The notes below the pieces were generated by a model. It worked only from the letters and a program-made list of their open reading frames with translations. It was not told where the DNA came from and did no database searches. DNA of 64,000 nucleotides from Fibrobacterota bacterium (lineage in GTDB: Bacteria > Fibrobacterota > Chitinivibrionia > Chitinivibrionales > Chitinispirillaceae): positions 248,001 through 312,000 of the forward strand of contig JAEZKC010000059.1 of NCBI GenBank assembly GCA_023436205.1. The letters run 5' to 3'. Both the position numbers and the translations under genes were made by a program. Shown here one piece after another: positions 44,474-53,885 of this stretch (position 1 is its first letter; each line of letters begins with the position of its first letter).

Positions 44474-44502
44474 TTGACGTGTTTATTTCTCCCCGTTTTA
44501 TG
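44474..44502 (+). promoter_or_regulatory. Sigma-70-type promoter for the acd operon
   Basis: TTGACG (44474-44479), a 17 bp spacer, then TTTATG (44497-44502), about 40 bases upstream of the ADP-forming synthetase start. Confidence 0.5.
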
Positions 44503-44543
44503 CTCATTTAACGACTCAATAATGTACTGCAAAGGAACTTGCC

Positions 44544-46646
44544 ATGAGTTTTGAGAAACTGCTCAGACCAGATTCAGTGGCGGTTGTCGGCGCTTCATCG
44601 TCACCCGGCAAAGTAGGTTATGAGATTTTGAACAATCTCATAAGTGATGGATTCGAGGGCGATATTTACCCGATCAACCCCGGTGCAACAGAAATCCTGA
44701 ACAAGAAGTGTTACAAAAGTCTGCTTGACGTACCCGGGCCGGTAGATCTGGCTATCGTAGTGATCAAGCGGGACCTGGTGATACCGGTTCTTAAGGATTG
44801 CGGAAAAAAGGGCACCAAGGCGGCTATCGTGATCACCGCCGGGTTTGGTGAAACTGGCGAAGAGGGTAAGGCGCTTCAGAAGGAGATCATCAAGGTCGTG
44901 CGGGAAAATGGCATCACCATGGTGGGTCCTAACTGCTTAGGGCTGCTTAACCCTTGGAGCAAGCTTAACGCATCATTCGGTGGAACCGCTGGAGTGCCGG
45001 GTGGAATCGCGCTTATCTCTCAGTCTGGTGCTCTGCTGACATCTGTACAGGATATCGCAGCCGAGGAAAAGCTTGGATGGTCAGTGCTGGCTTCTATTGG
45101 AAATAAAGCTTCCCTTGATGAAGTTGATTTTCTGGAAAATCTCAAGGACGATGATAATACCAAAGTTATTGCAGCCTACCTTGAGAACATCGCCCGTGGT
45201 CAGGATTTTATGCGGGTGGCAGAGCGGGTTGGTAAGATCAAGCCCATTGTCATACTGAAAGCCGGTAGAACCAAGGCGGGAGCCAAGGCGGCTTCTTCTC
45301 ATACCGGAAGCTTGGCAGGTGCTGACTCTGCGTACGTTTCAGCTTTCGACAGAACTGGTGTGATTAGAGCCGAATCTATCGAGCAGCTCTTTGATATCTC
45401 CATGGCATTCTCTTACATGCCGCTTCCTGCAGGAGACCGTGTCGCTGTTGTCACTAACGCCGGTGGTCCCGGTATTATGATGTCCGATGCTCTGGAAATG
45501 GCTGGCCTTAAGGTGGCACAGCTTGACACAGAAACCACCAATAAGCTTTTGGAAACACTTCCTCCCGCCGGTTCTGTGCATAACCCCGTTGATGTTCTGG
45601 GTGATGCTACCAGTGATATGTATGGCAAGGCTATGGAAATCATTCTGGCGAGTAACTCAGTCGACAGCATGATCGTGGTGCTCACTCCTCAGAAGATGAC
45701 TGATGAAGACAATGTGGCCCGCAAGCTTATCGAGCTCTCAAAGCAGCATAAGAAACCGGTGTTTGCCTGCTTTATGGGTGCAGAAAATGTCAGAGAGGGT
45801 GTTCAGCTGCTCCGTGACAACAAAATTCCTCAGTATCCTGTTCCTGAGCGTGCTGCAAAGGCCATGCTGGAAATGGTGAAATACAGTCAGTACAAGGCCC
45901 GTCCCCTGCGTGTTGTGGAGCGCTTTGCAGTTAATAAATACCCTGTCATCAAGACCATCAAGGCTTACCGTTCCAGAGGTTTGCACGAAATCGGAGAGCT
46001 TGATGCCAAGGCTATCATGAAAGCCTATAATTTTGATGTCCCGGGTAATGCTCTGGCCACTACCGTTGAAGAAGCGGGGCGCTTTGCAGATGAAATCGGT
46101 TATCCTATAGCTATGAAAATTTCAAGCCCCGATATCCTGCATAAGTCTGATGTGGGTGGTGTGAAGGTGGGTTTAGCTAACCGTGCTGCGGTGGAAGATG
46201 CATTCGAGCTCATGATGCTTCGTGTAAATCGTAAAAAACCCGATGCTGATCTCAGGGGTGTACTGATAGAGAAGATGGTCATGGGTGGCCGTGAAGTGAT
46301 TCTCGGTATGAACAAGGATCCTCAGTTCGGTCCTGTGCTGATGTTTGGCCTGGGTGGGATCTTTGTGGAAGTGCTCAAGGATGTCTGTTTCGGTCTTGCT
46401 CCGGTTACTGCGGAGGAAGCCATGAAAATGATCCAGTGCACAAAGTCCTATAAGCTCTTGACTGGTGCACGAGGAACTAAGCCGGTTGATATTCCTGCGA
46501 TCGTGCAGAACCTTCAGCGCATGTCGCAACTGGTAATGGATTTCCCGGAGATTACTGAAATCGATATCAACCCGCTGATGGTGGGTCCTGAAGGTGACGG
46601 GGCCTTTGTTGTAGACGCTCGCATTATTATATCAAAGGAGAAATAA
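44544..46646 (+). CDS. Acetate/acyl-CoA ligase, ADP-forming, fused alpha-beta
   Basis: 700 aa single-chain ADP-forming acyl-CoA synthetase. The alpha part (1-460) has a CoA-binding Rossmann start SVAVVGASSSPGKVGYEIL, GPNCLGLLNP, and the phosphohistidine site SSHTGSLAG. The beta part (about 480-700) is an ATP-grasp domain (GYPIAMKISSPDILHKSDVGG, FVEVLKDVCFGLAP). It turns acetyl-CoA, ADP and phosphate into acetate, ATP and CoA, saving energy in fermentation. It lies 3 bp upstream of the CoA-transferase/GNAT gene, so the two should be made together. AAAGGAA precedes the ATG. Confidence 0.95.
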   Translation: MSFEKLLRPDSVAVVGASSSPGKVGYEILNNLISDGFEGDIYPINPGATEILNKKCYKSLLDVPGPVDLAIVVIKRDLVIPVLKDCGKKGTKAAIVITAGFGETGEEGKALQKEIIKVVRENGITMVGPNCLGLLNPWSKLNASFGGTAGVPGGIALISQSGALLTSVQDIAAEEKLGWSVLASIGNKASLDEVDFLENLKDDDNTKVIAAYLENIARGQDFMRVAERVGKIKPIVILKAGRTKAGAKAASSHTGSLAGADSAYVSAFDRTGVIRAESIEQLFDISMAFSYMPLPAGDRVAVVTNAGGPGIMMSDALEMAGLKVAQLDTETTNKLLETLPPAGSVHNPVDVLGDATSDMYGKAMEIILASNSVDSMIVVLTPQKMTDEDNVARKLIELSKQHKKPVFACFMGAENVREGVQLLRDNKIPQYPVPERAAKAMLEMVKYSQYKARPLRVVERFAVNKYPVIKTIKAYRSRGLHEIGELDAKAIMKAYNFDVPGNALATTVEEAGRFADEIGYPIAMKISSPDILHKSDVGGVKVGLANRAAVEDAFELMMLRVNRKKPDADLRGVLIEKMVMGGREVILGMNKDPQFGPVLMFGLGGIFVEVLKDVCFGLAPVTAEEAMKMIQCTKSYKLLTGARGTKPVDIPAIVQNLQRMSQLVMDFPEITEIDINPLMVGPEGDGAFVVDARIIISKEK

Positions 46647-46649
46647 GCC

Positions 46650-48509
46650 ATGGCCGCATGGAATGATATTTACAATAGTAAGCTGATGTCGGCCTCTGCT
46701 GCCGTAAAGCTGATCAAGTCGGGTGCCCGCATTTTTCTTGGAAGTGGCTGCGCCCAGCCCATGAGTATCATTGATGAAATGGTGAACGGTCAGAATGATA
46801 TCATGGATGCTGAACTGTACACGTTGTTTCCCCTGGGAGATGCTCCTTATACCGATGAGAAGTTCAGCAAGAAATTCAGAGTCTGCAGCTTCTTTCTCTC
46901 ACCCTCCATTCAGGATGCGGTGAATCAGGGGCGTGGAGATTACCTTCCTGTTTCATTGTCTGAAATTCCCAATCTGTTCAAGAGTGGTCGCATTCCTCTT
47001 CATGCAGTTGTGATTCAGACCAGCGCGCCTGACAAAAACGGAAACCTGAGTCTTGGCATTTCAGTTGATGTTGTGAAAGCCGCAGTGGAAAACAGTCTGG
47101 TGGTAATCGCCGAAGTAAACAAGAGCATGCCCCGCACCATGGGGGATTCGTTTATTCCTGTTGAAATGGTGGATGCCATTGTCGAGAGCGATAAGCCAAT
47201 TCTTGAATATCGCCTCGATGAGGGGTGTGATATCTGCGATGCCATCGCTAAGAACATTGCCACCCTGGTGGATAACGGCACTACTCTTGAACTGGGTATC
47301 GGTAATGTGCCTCACTCAGTTCTCAAGTTCCTTACAGATAAAAAAGACCTTGGAATCCATACTGAAGTTATCAGCGATTCCATTATTCCTCTTATCGAAA
47401 ACGGCGTGATCAACGGAAGACGCAAGGGTCTTAATAAAGGTAAAGTCGTGGCCAGCATGGCAGTCGGAAGCCGCAAGCTTTACGATTACATCAACGACAA
47501 CTCCGTGTTTGAATTCAGACCGTCTGAATACGTCAATGATCCCTTCGTGATCAGCCAGAACTTCAAAATGACCTCCATTAACACAGCTGTGGAAGTGGAT
47601 ATGACCGGTCAGGTTTGCAGCGATTCCAAAGGGTACTCATTTATTAGCGGTGTTGGTGGTCTGGTGGATTTCGCCCGCGGAACCGCCAAGGCAAAAGGTG
47701 GTAAGTCAATCATTGCTCTTCAGTCTACTTCCGATAACGGTAAAAAATCCAATATCGTTGCACACCTGGCTGAAGGTGCTGGTGCAGTGCTGCCCCGTTC
47801 CAGTGTCGACTACGTCGTGACTGAATATGGTATCGCAAGCCTCTCCGGAAAGAATATTCGTGAGCGCGTTGTTGCTCTGGCTGAAATTGCGCATCCTGAT
47901 TTCCGCAACGAAATCCTCAAAGCCGCAAAGCAGCACAACTATGTTTATCAGTACCAGAAGGAGATGCCCGCAGGCGGTCTGAAGTACCCGGTGGAATATG
48001 AAACCACCCGCACGCTTTCTGATGGAACGAAGCTGATTTTCCGCCCTATCCGTCCCAGCGACGACAAGTCTCTACGAGACATGTTCTATGCGCTCTCTGA
48101 ACAGTCAATAGCATTCAGGTTTTTTGAGCCATTCAAGGCTTTCCCTCACAAGTTCATCCAGGACTTCACCACTATTGACTTTTCCAAGGACATGGCCATT
48201 GCGGCAATAATCAAAGATCTTGGTGGAGAGCAGATTGTGGGTGTGGCTCATTACTACAAGAATGAAAGCACTAATAAAGCGGATATATCGTTTGTGGTGC
48301 GCGATGACTGGCAGGCCAAAGGGATCGGGACATTGCTTCTTGAGATCCTGACTGACATTGCCCGCAAACGTGGACTGGTCGGTTTTGAGGGCAAGGTGCT
48401 TGAGAAAAACCAGTTGATGCTTTCACTTTTTTACAATTCAGGTTACAAGATCACTACCAAAAAACTTGACGATTCCTACATGATTTCGTTCAACTTTAAT
48501 AAAGAGTGA
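46650..48509 (+). CDS. Acetyl-CoA hydrolase/transferase fused to GNAT domain
   Basis: 619 aa two-part protein. Residues 1-435 are a class I-type acetyl-CoA hydrolase/transferase (IFLGSGCAQPMSIIDEM, TLELGIGNVPHSVL, VEVDMTGQVCSDSKGYSFIS, GVGGLVDFARGTAKAKG). After a short linker a GNAT acetyltransferase occupies about 460-619 (FRPIRPSDDKSLRDMFYAL, RDDWQAKGIGTLLLEIL with the acetyl-CoA loop). Similar fusions exist in databases as I recall, but their role is not settled. Next to an ACD it could couple CoA transfer to acetylation of a protein or to acetyl-CoA control. AAAGGAG lies 9 bases before the start. Confidence 0.92.
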   Translation: MAAWNDIYNSKLMSASAAVKLIKSGARIFLGSGCAQPMSIIDEMVNGQNDIMDAELYTLFPLGDAPYTDEKFSKKFRVCSFFLSPSIQDAVNQGRGDYLPVSLSEIPNLFKSGRIPLHAVVIQTSAPDKNGNLSLGISVDVVKAAVENSLVVIAEVNKSMPRTMGDSFIPVEMVDAIVESDKPILEYRLDEGCDICDAIAKNIATLVDNGTTLELGIGNVPHSVLKFLTDKKDLGIHTEVISDSIIPLIENGVINGRRKGLNKGKVVASMAVGSRKLYDYINDNSVFEFRPSEYVNDPFVISQNFKMTSINTAVEVDMTGQVCSDSKGYSFISGVGGLVDFARGTAKAKGGKSIIALQSTSDNGKKSNIVAHLAEGAGAVLPRSSVDYVVTEYGIASLSGKNIRERVVALAEIAHPDFRNEILKAAKQHNYVYQYQKEMPAGGLKYPVEYETTRTLSDGTKLIFRPIRPSDDKSLRDMFYALSEQSIAFRFFEPFKAFPHKFIQDFTTIDFSKDMAIAAIIKDLGGEQIVGVAHYYKNESTNKADISFVVRDDWQAKGIGTLLLEILTDIARKRGLVGFEGKVLEKNQLMLSLFYNSGYKITTKKLDDSYMISFNFNKE

Positions 48510-48536
48510 TCGTACCTTTAATAGCTTTAATTGGGT

Positions 48537-48574
48537 GGCTGGTTGAGAGATTCTCAACCAGCCCCTTTTATATC
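48537..48574 (+). terminator. Intrinsic terminator after acd/CoA-transferase operon
   Basis: GGCTGGTTGAGA (48537-48548), a 3-base loop GAT, then TCTCAACCAGCC (48552-48563): a perfect 12 bp stem followed by CCTTTTATAT. The cleanest terminator in the window. Confidence 0.85.
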
Positions 48575-48591
48575 AGGGTTGATGGATTATA

Positions 48592-49284
48592 ATGTTTATC
48601 CACTGTGATCCTTACATAACTCCTGTATCCGATTGCCCCTATCTGCCAGGGAAGCAGAGTCGTTTTGCCTGTTTTGCTGCTTCTGAGCTGAATGAGAATG
48701 AAACGGAGCTGCTTCTTTCCAGCGGATGGCGGAAGTTTGGAATGCAGTTTTTTAGACCCTTCTGTGCAGAGTGTAAACAGTGCGTGCCAGTTCGGGTGCG
48801 TGCAAGAGAGCTGCTCCTGTCTGACAGTCTTAAAAAGGTTGTTAACAGAAACAAGAACACAGAGGTGACCTTCGGGCCTCTAGAGTATTCCGAGGAGGCG
48901 TACAGAATTTATGCCGGGCACTCGGAGTTCAGGTTTAATCAACAATCCGATCCTGAGCATTTTCGCCATTCCTTGTGTTATTCCTCATGCCCCTCTCTCA
49001 TGACTTCTTACTATGTGGACGGGAAATTGCAGGGTACAGGGTTTCTGGACCGGTCTGAAAATGGCCTGAGTACAGTATATTTCGTGTTTTCAAACGAATC
49101 GAGGCATCTGAGTCTCGGAATATTCAGCGTAATAAAAGAAATAGAATACGCAGTTTTGGCGGGGCTTAACTATTATTACCTTGGATATCTGGTCGAGGGG
49201 TGCAGTCGCATGGCGTATAAAGGTCGTTTTCATCCTTACGAAATATATGATTGGGAACGACAGCAATGGATTATCGAGGGTTAA
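48592..49284 (+). CDS. bpt: Aspartate/glutamate leucyltransferase (Bpt-type)
   Basis: 230 aa. Bpt adds leucine from Leu-tRNA to proteins with N-terminal Asp or Glu, marking them for ClpS/ClpAP. Family hallmarks: SDCPYLPGKQSR, FRPFCAECKQCVPVRV, SDPEHFRHSL, and the C-terminal acyltransferase part ending YYYLGYLVEGCSRMAYKGRFHPYE. The length fits. A leucyl or arginyl specificity cannot be fixed by sequence alone. It starts 18 bp after a terminator and has only a weak ribosome site. Confidence 0.92.
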   Translation: MFIHCDPYITPVSDCPYLPGKQSRFACFAASELNENETELLLSSGWRKFGMQFFRPFCAECKQCVPVRVRARELLLSDSLKKVVNRNKNTEVTFGPLEYSEEAYRIYAGHSEFRFNQQSDPEHFRHSLCYSSCPSLMTSYYVDGKLQGTGFLDRSENGLSTVYFVFSNESRHLSLGIFSVIKEIEYAVLAGLNYYYLGYLVEGCSRMAYKGRFHPYEIYDWERQQWIIEG

Positions 49285-49305
49285 CTTCTTTAAAGGTGTG
49301 ACATC

Positions 49306-50100
49306 ATGAGAGAACAGGTTGAAGTGGCAGTTGAGGCGGCTCTTGAAGCTGGAGGCATGCTTCGTGAGAATTTCGGTCAGGCCTTGACCATTGAACGAAA
49401 AATGGACAGCAGCCTGGTTACTAATCTTGACAAAGAAGCGGAGCGAATCGTTCTCGCCAAACTCAAGGGCGCATATCCTTTCTATTCAATACTGGCCGAG
49501 GAATCCGGAGCTAGCGGAAATAACGAGTACACCTGGGTAATTGATCCGCTGGATGGAACTCACAATTATATCCGGGGCTACTCTATGTACGGCGTTTCAA
49601 TCGGGCTTGTTCATAAAGGAGATTTTGTAGCCGGAGTTATTTACCTTCCAGAAAGCGATGAACTCTATTCTGCTCAGAAAGGGCAGGGTGCATTTAAAAA
49701 CGGAAATAGAATCTTCGTTTCCAAAACAGAGGATCTGTCTCAAAGCTCCCTTCTCTACGATTCCGGTCTTCATACCGCCGCTGGTCTCAAACTTTCTATT
49801 CTTAAAGAAATCAGCACCCATTTTTTTAATGTGAGAATGTTTGGAGCCTCTACACGTAATCTAACCTACCTTGCAGAGGGAAAAGCGGACCTGCTGGTGG
49901 AATTTGATGAAAAGCCCTGGGACTTTGCAGCTGGAGCAATCATTCTCACTGAAGCGGGGGGCGAGCTTACTACGCATAATGGCGACAAAGTCACCATCGA
50001 AAGTAGAAGCTATGTGGCCGGTAACGGAATATTGAATTTAAAGGTACGTTCGTTGGTAAATGATACTGCTTTAAAATTAGGTTGGAAAGAATCATTATGA
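49306..50100 (+). CDS. Inositol monophosphatase family phosphatase
   Basis: 264 aa. Metal-binding motifs of the family are present: LAEESGASG (Glu) and WVIDPLDGTHNYIRGYSM (Asp-x-x-Asp-Gly-Thr), and the C-terminal WDFAAGAIILTEAGGEL. The substrate may be inositol phosphate, fructose-1,6-bisphosphate or PAP. It is 21 bp after bpt and overlaps marC by 4 bp. Confidence 0.93.
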   Translation: MREQVEVAVEAALEAGGMLRENFGQALTIERKMDSSLVTNLDKEAERIVLAKLKGAYPFYSILAEESGASGNNEYTWVIDPLDGTHNYIRGYSMYGVSIGLVHKGDFVAGVIYLPESDELYSAQKGQGAFKNGNRIFVSKTEDLSQSSLLYDSGLHTAAGLKLSILKEISTHFFNVRMFGASTRNLTYLAEGKADLLVEFDEKPWDFAAGAIILTEAGGELTTHNGDKVTIESRSYVAGNGILNLKVRSLVNDTALKLGWKESL

Positions 50101-50681
50101 CAACTTTCTGGTTGTGTTTTGTTCCATTGTTTGTCGCGGTGGATGCCATAGGTTTGCTGCCTTTATTTCTTGGTCTCATTGAGGGATGCGAGCGGAGTCG
50201 GGTAAGAAAGATTATCCTTCAATCCATATTCACGGCTATGGCTGTTGCGTTGTTGTTTCTGTTTGTTGGAGAGGCAGTGCTTCGACTCCTGGGAATCACC
50301 GTTTCTGATTTCCTTGTTTCCGGGGGGATAATCCTGTTTTTGATTTCTGTAAGTGGACTGTTCAAGGAGCCTGAGCGCAATAAAAGCGTCGATCCGGAGG
50401 ATCTTGGACCGGTCCCCATCGGAGTTCCTCTAATAGTGGGGCCTGCAGTTCTGACTACCACCATGCTTCTGGTTCGCAAGCATGGTTTTGCTCCGACCGC
50501 ATTTGCCCTGGTGGCCAACGTTGCCATTACAGGGTTGATGTTCGGGCTTTCTCAACCGATTATGCGTCTGCTGGGGAAATCCGGAGCGAAGATCATGTCC
50601 AAAGTGGCACATCTGTTATTGGCTGCCATCGCAGTTATGATGGTCAGAAACGGTCTGGTGGACTTTTTTGTACCTGATTGA
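50097..50681 (+). CDS. MarC family integral membrane protein
   Basis: 194 aa with six membrane segments. MarC/UPF0056 signs: FVAVDAIGLLPLFLGLIEG, GGIILFLISVSGLF, and VPIGVPLIVGPAVLTTTMLL. The family has no firmly known function; earlier links to drug resistance in E. coli were withdrawn. ATG 50097 follows GGAAAGA by 6 bases and overlaps the phosphatase stop (ATGA), so it is preferred over 50082. Confidence 0.92.
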   Translation: MTTFWLCFVPLFVAVDAIGLLPLFLGLIEGCERSRVRKIILQSIFTAMAVALLFLFVGEAVLRLLGITVSDFLVSGGIILFLISVSGLFKEPERNKSVDPEDLGPVPIGVPLIVGPAVLTTTMLLVRKHGFAPTAFALVANVAITGLMFGLSQPIMRLLGKSGAKIMSKVAHLLLAAIAVMMVRNGLVDFFVPD

Positions 50682-50727
50682 ACAGTGCACTTCTATCTTT
50701 TAACCTGATCGAAAATACTTATTAACT

Positions 50728-51978
50728 ATGGATTCTGCTTCTCAGATACGCTCCCGGTTGTTTTCTCTGGTAAATAGAGGAATAAAGTACGAACTGAACA
50801 GAATGGTGCAAGCCTCCCGACTCTTTGGTGATCCGCATAAAGCCTACAAATCGGTTCATGTGGCCGGTACCAACGGAAAAGGTTCCACCTGTGCTTATAC
50901 CGAATCAGTTTTAAGACAGGCTGGTTTTAAAACCGGTCTCTATACCTCTCCGCATATCCTCAATTTCGAAGAACGGTTCAGGGTAAATGGAAAGCCGGTT
51001 GCCGAGCAAATATGGCTTGACGTTTACCATTCTCAGGAAAAAGTGATTCGGGAATTGAACTTGACCTTCTTTGAAGCGGCAACTCTGATGGCCTTTGAAA
51101 TATTTAAAAGGGAGGGGGTGGAGTTTGCTGTTTTTGAAACGGGGATGGGCGGCCGTCTGGATGCCACCAACATCATTACACCTGAAGTATCAGTTATTAC
51201 AAAACTCGCAATGGATCACACAGAGTATCTCGGGGACACTCTGGAAAAGGTGGCCTGCGAAAAGCTGGGGATAGTAAAGCCCGGGGTGCCTTTGGTGATG
51301 GCCGATCCGTCAGATGATCAGATTCGTCGAAAAACAATCCAGCTTTGCAGCGAAACTACATCGCCGCTCCGATTTGTGAAAAGTGACCAGGTTTCTGACT
51401 TGACTTCCGGTCCGGAGGGGCTCTCTTTTCGCTGGGAAGGAGATCTTTACAATCTTCCACTATTTGGGAAACATCAGCTAATCAATGCCGTATGTGCCCT
51501 TAATGCTTTGCATGTTATCATTAATATTCCTGTGTCTGTAATGCAGAAAGGAATTTGTGAGACTCGTTTAGCAGGACGTTTCCAGGAAGTCACTGTTGGT
51601 AAACAGCAATTTGTTCTGGACGTAGGGCATAATCCGGATGCCGCTATTGTTCTGGCGGAGGCTCTTAGAACCCGATTCGGTTCTGAAAAACCTCTGTTTG
51701 TAGTGGGGGTCATGAAAGATAAAGACTATATGCCGATGCTGGAAACACTGGCGCCACGGGCGTCCGGATTCATTTTCGCCAGACCCGATACTGAACGGGC
51801 TGAAGCAGCTGAATCCTTGCTTGAAGCTTCGAAAAGCCTGTCTGTTCCTGGCAAAACGGCTTCCAGTGTTGCCCATGCAGTTGAAATGGCGTGCAATAGT
51901 GGCGCCGGTTCGGTCTGTGTGACCGGATCTTTTTATACTGTGGGGGAAGCGATGATAGCTCTGGGAGTAAAGCCCTGA
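50728..51978 (+). CDS. folC: Folylpolyglutamate/dihydrofolate synthase
   Basis: 416 aa Mur-ligase-like enzyme that adds glutamate to folates. ATP loop HVAGTNGKGSTCAYTESVL, LYTSPHILNFEERFRVNG, FEAATLMAFEIF, ETGMGGRLDATN, and C-terminal FVLDVGHNPDAAIVLAEAL are conserved. ATG 50728 is preceded by a weak ribosome site. It lies 46 bp after marC, probably in the same operon. Confidence 0.96.
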   Translation: MDSASQIRSRLFSLVNRGIKYELNRMVQASRLFGDPHKAYKSVHVAGTNGKGSTCAYTESVLRQAGFKTGLYTSPHILNFEERFRVNGKPVAEQIWLDVYHSQEKVIRELNLTFFEAATLMAFEIFKREGVEFAVFETGMGGRLDATNIITPEVSVITKLAMDHTEYLGDTLEKVACEKLGIVKPGVPLVMADPSDDQIRRKTIQLCSETTSPLRFVKSDQVSDLTSGPEGLSFRWEGDLYNLPLFGKHQLINAVCALNALHVIINIPVSVMQKGICETRLAGRFQEVTVGKQQFVLDVGHNPDAAIVLAEALRTRFGSEKPLFVVGVMKDKDYMPMLETLAPRASGFIFARPDTERAEAAESLLEASKSLSVPGKTASSVAHAVEMACNSGAGSVCVTGSFYTVGEAMIALGVKP

Positions 51979-52074
51979 TCTTCCAACCAGGATTGAGATT
52001 GAGCTCCGAAAATGCTCATCCCGAATATATATTATCTATCTTTATCACGTCCGTTTGGAGATCAGGAAGGATTC

Positions 52075-53451
52075 ATGAATCAGAGTAAGAGGGTAGTATC
52101 CGAGTTTGAGCTTCAGTACCTGGCCGATCTTGCAGAGATCGCTGTAAGAGAAAACACCATTGAACCCGTGTTGTATAACAAGTACAACGTCAAACGTGGT
52201 TTACGCAACGCTGATGGCACAGGGGTACTGGTTGGGCTTACCAACATCGGTGATGTCCATGGATATATCCTCGATGAAAATGAAAAAGTTCCCGTCGAAG
52301 GGCGTCTCAGGTATCGGGGAATCGATGTCGAGGACATCGTGGAGGGTTTCCAGAAGGAAAAACGGTACGGTTTCAATGAGGTGGCCTATCTGCTGCTGTT
52401 TGGAGATCTGCCCAACAACCAGCAGTTGACACATTTCAAGGGAATGCTTGATGAATGCAGGGAGCTTCCTGACGGTTTCACTGAGAATATGATTCTCAAG
52501 GCTCCTAGTCCCAATATTATGAATAAACTGGCCCGTTCGGTTCTGGCCTGTTATTCCTATGATGATAATCCCGAAGATCTGAGTATCAAAAACGTACTCA
52601 GGCAGTGCATCGAACTCATTGCCCGCTTTCCCACCATGGTAGCCTATGCTTACCAGGCGAAATGTCACTATTATGATCGCAAGAGTCTGGTCATTCATAA
52701 GCCTCAGCCCGGGTTGAGCACGGCACAGAATTTTCTTCATATGATCCGTCAAGATTCCAGCTACACCGATCTTGAGGCGGAAACGCTGGATCTGGCTTTA
52801 GTGTTGCACGCAGAACATGGCGGTGGTAATAACAGCGCATTTGCTCTTCATGTGGTGTCTTCCTCTGATACCGACACCTATTCGGCAATGGCAGCCGCCG
52901 TGGGATCGCTTAAAGGTCCAAAGCATGGAGGTGCCAATATCAAGGTGTCTGCCATGGTGGAGGATATAAAGGGGAATGTGAAGGACTGGTCCGATGAAGA
53001 TGAAATTGCAGACTATCTGGCCAAGATTATTCGCAAGCAAGCTTTTGACAAGTCCGGGCTTATTTACGGAATGGGTCATGCCGTCTACACTTTGAGCGAT
53101 CCACGCACCATAGTTCTTAGAGAGAAAGCGGGGGAGCTGGCTCAATCTAAGGAGAGAAACGACGAGTATCAGCTGTTGCGTGCAGTCGAGCGTCTTACTC
53201 CTAAAGTGTTTGCTGAAGTCAAGGGTAGCAAGAAGGCCATGGCGGCCAATGTGGATCTCTATTCCGGTTTTGTATACAGTATGCTGAATATACCTCAGGA
53301 ACTTTTTACCCCTATTTTCGCAATCAGCAGGATTGCCGGGTGGTCAGCACACCGCATTGAGGAGATTGTCAGCGGTGGGAGAATAATTCGCCCCGCTTAC
53401 AAGAGCGTTTCCGATCACCGTCACTATATCCCGCTCGATCAGAGAGGCTGA
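52075..53451 (+). CDS. Citrate/2-methylcitrate synthase (long form)
   Basis: 458 aa. The core matches citrate synthase: EGRLRYRGIDVEDIVEG, LHAEHGGGNNSAFALHVVSS with the first catalytic His, LKGPKHGGAN, IYGMGHAVYTLSDPR with the second His, and AANVDLYSGFVYSML with the Asp. The extra N-terminal part of about 60 residues puts it in the longer type seen in Bacteroidota- and Clostridium-like groups. It opens the citric acid cycle, or makes methylcitrate. AGGAAGG precedes ATG 52075; an in-frame start at 52012 is less likely. Confidence 0.93.
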   Translation: MNQSKRVVSEFELQYLADLAEIAVRENTIEPVLYNKYNVKRGLRNADGTGVLVGLTNIGDVHGYILDENEKVPVEGRLRYRGIDVEDIVEGFQKEKRYGFNEVAYLLLFGDLPNNQQLTHFKGMLDECRELPDGFTENMILKAPSPNIMNKLARSVLACYSYDDNPEDLSIKNVLRQCIELIARFPTMVAYAYQAKCHYYDRKSLVIHKPQPGLSTAQNFLHMIRQDSSYTDLEAETLDLALVLHAEHGGGNNSAFALHVVSSSDTDTYSAMAAAVGSLKGPKHGGANIKVSAMVEDIKGNVKDWSDEDEIADYLAKIIRKQAFDKSGLIYGMGHAVYTLSDPRTIVLREKAGELAQSKERNDEYQLLRAVERLTPKVFAEVKGSKKAMAANVDLYSGFVYSMLNIPQELFTPIFAISRIAGWSAHRIEEIVSGGRIIRPAYKSVSDHRHYIPLDQRG

Positions 53452-53466
53452 ATACTCAACACGTGA

Positions 53467-53502
53467 AACCTCTTCAAGTCAGTTTAGTGATTTGAGGAGG
53501 TT
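53467..53502 (+). terminator. Possible terminator after citrate synthase
   Basis: AACCTCTTCAA (53467-53477) pairs with TTGAGGAGGTT (53492-53502) with one G-U pair around a 14-base loop. A T-rich stretch (AATTCAGTCTTTTC) follows. Imperfect, so tentative. Confidence 0.4.
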
Positions 53503-53573
53503 AATTCAGTCTTTTCAGTTTCATTTCCCATTTTTATTTTGGCCTGTATATTGCGATCATATACATTCAATAT

Positions 53574-53885
53574 ATGAACCGTCCTAAAATTCTTGCTGAA
53601 ATCACCGGTTTTGATTGTGACGACCATAATCGTTTTAAAAATTGGGAAAAGCACCGAATCCCAAACTGGGAATGCGAAGAGATTTTTTTCAACGAGCCGC
53701 TGGTAGTAAGGTTCGATGCTGTGCATTCAGTCGACGAAAAGCGTCATTTTGCTTTGGGGCATACCGATTCTGGCGAAAAGCTTTTTGTGGCGTTTACCAT
53801 TCGAAATAATCTAATCCGGCCTGTCTCGTTTCGGCCGATGACCAAAAACGAAATGAGCATCTATGAGCACTACAAAAAAAAATAA
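53574..53885 (+). CDS. brnT: BrnT family toxin (ribonuclease)
   Basis: 103 aa, RelE-like fold. The BrnT pattern is seen: NWEKHRIPNWECEEIFF (the K-H-x-I/V-x-x-x-E-A/C motif), EKRHFALGHTDSGEKLFVAFTIR, and RPVSFRPMTKNEMSIYEHY at the C-terminus. BrnT cuts mRNA until BrnA neutralises it. No Shine-Dalgarno is visible, and a -10-like TACATT lies about 8 bases upstream, so the mRNA may be leaderless. TTCA-ATATA-TGAA at 53563-53577 overlaps the start codon and could be the operator. It overlaps brnA. Confidence 0.88.
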   Translation: MNRPKILAEITGFDCDDHNRFKNWEKHRIPNWECEEIFFNEPLVVRFDAVHSVDEKRHFALGHTDSGEKLFVAFTIRNNLIRPVSFRPMTKNEMSIYEHYKKK

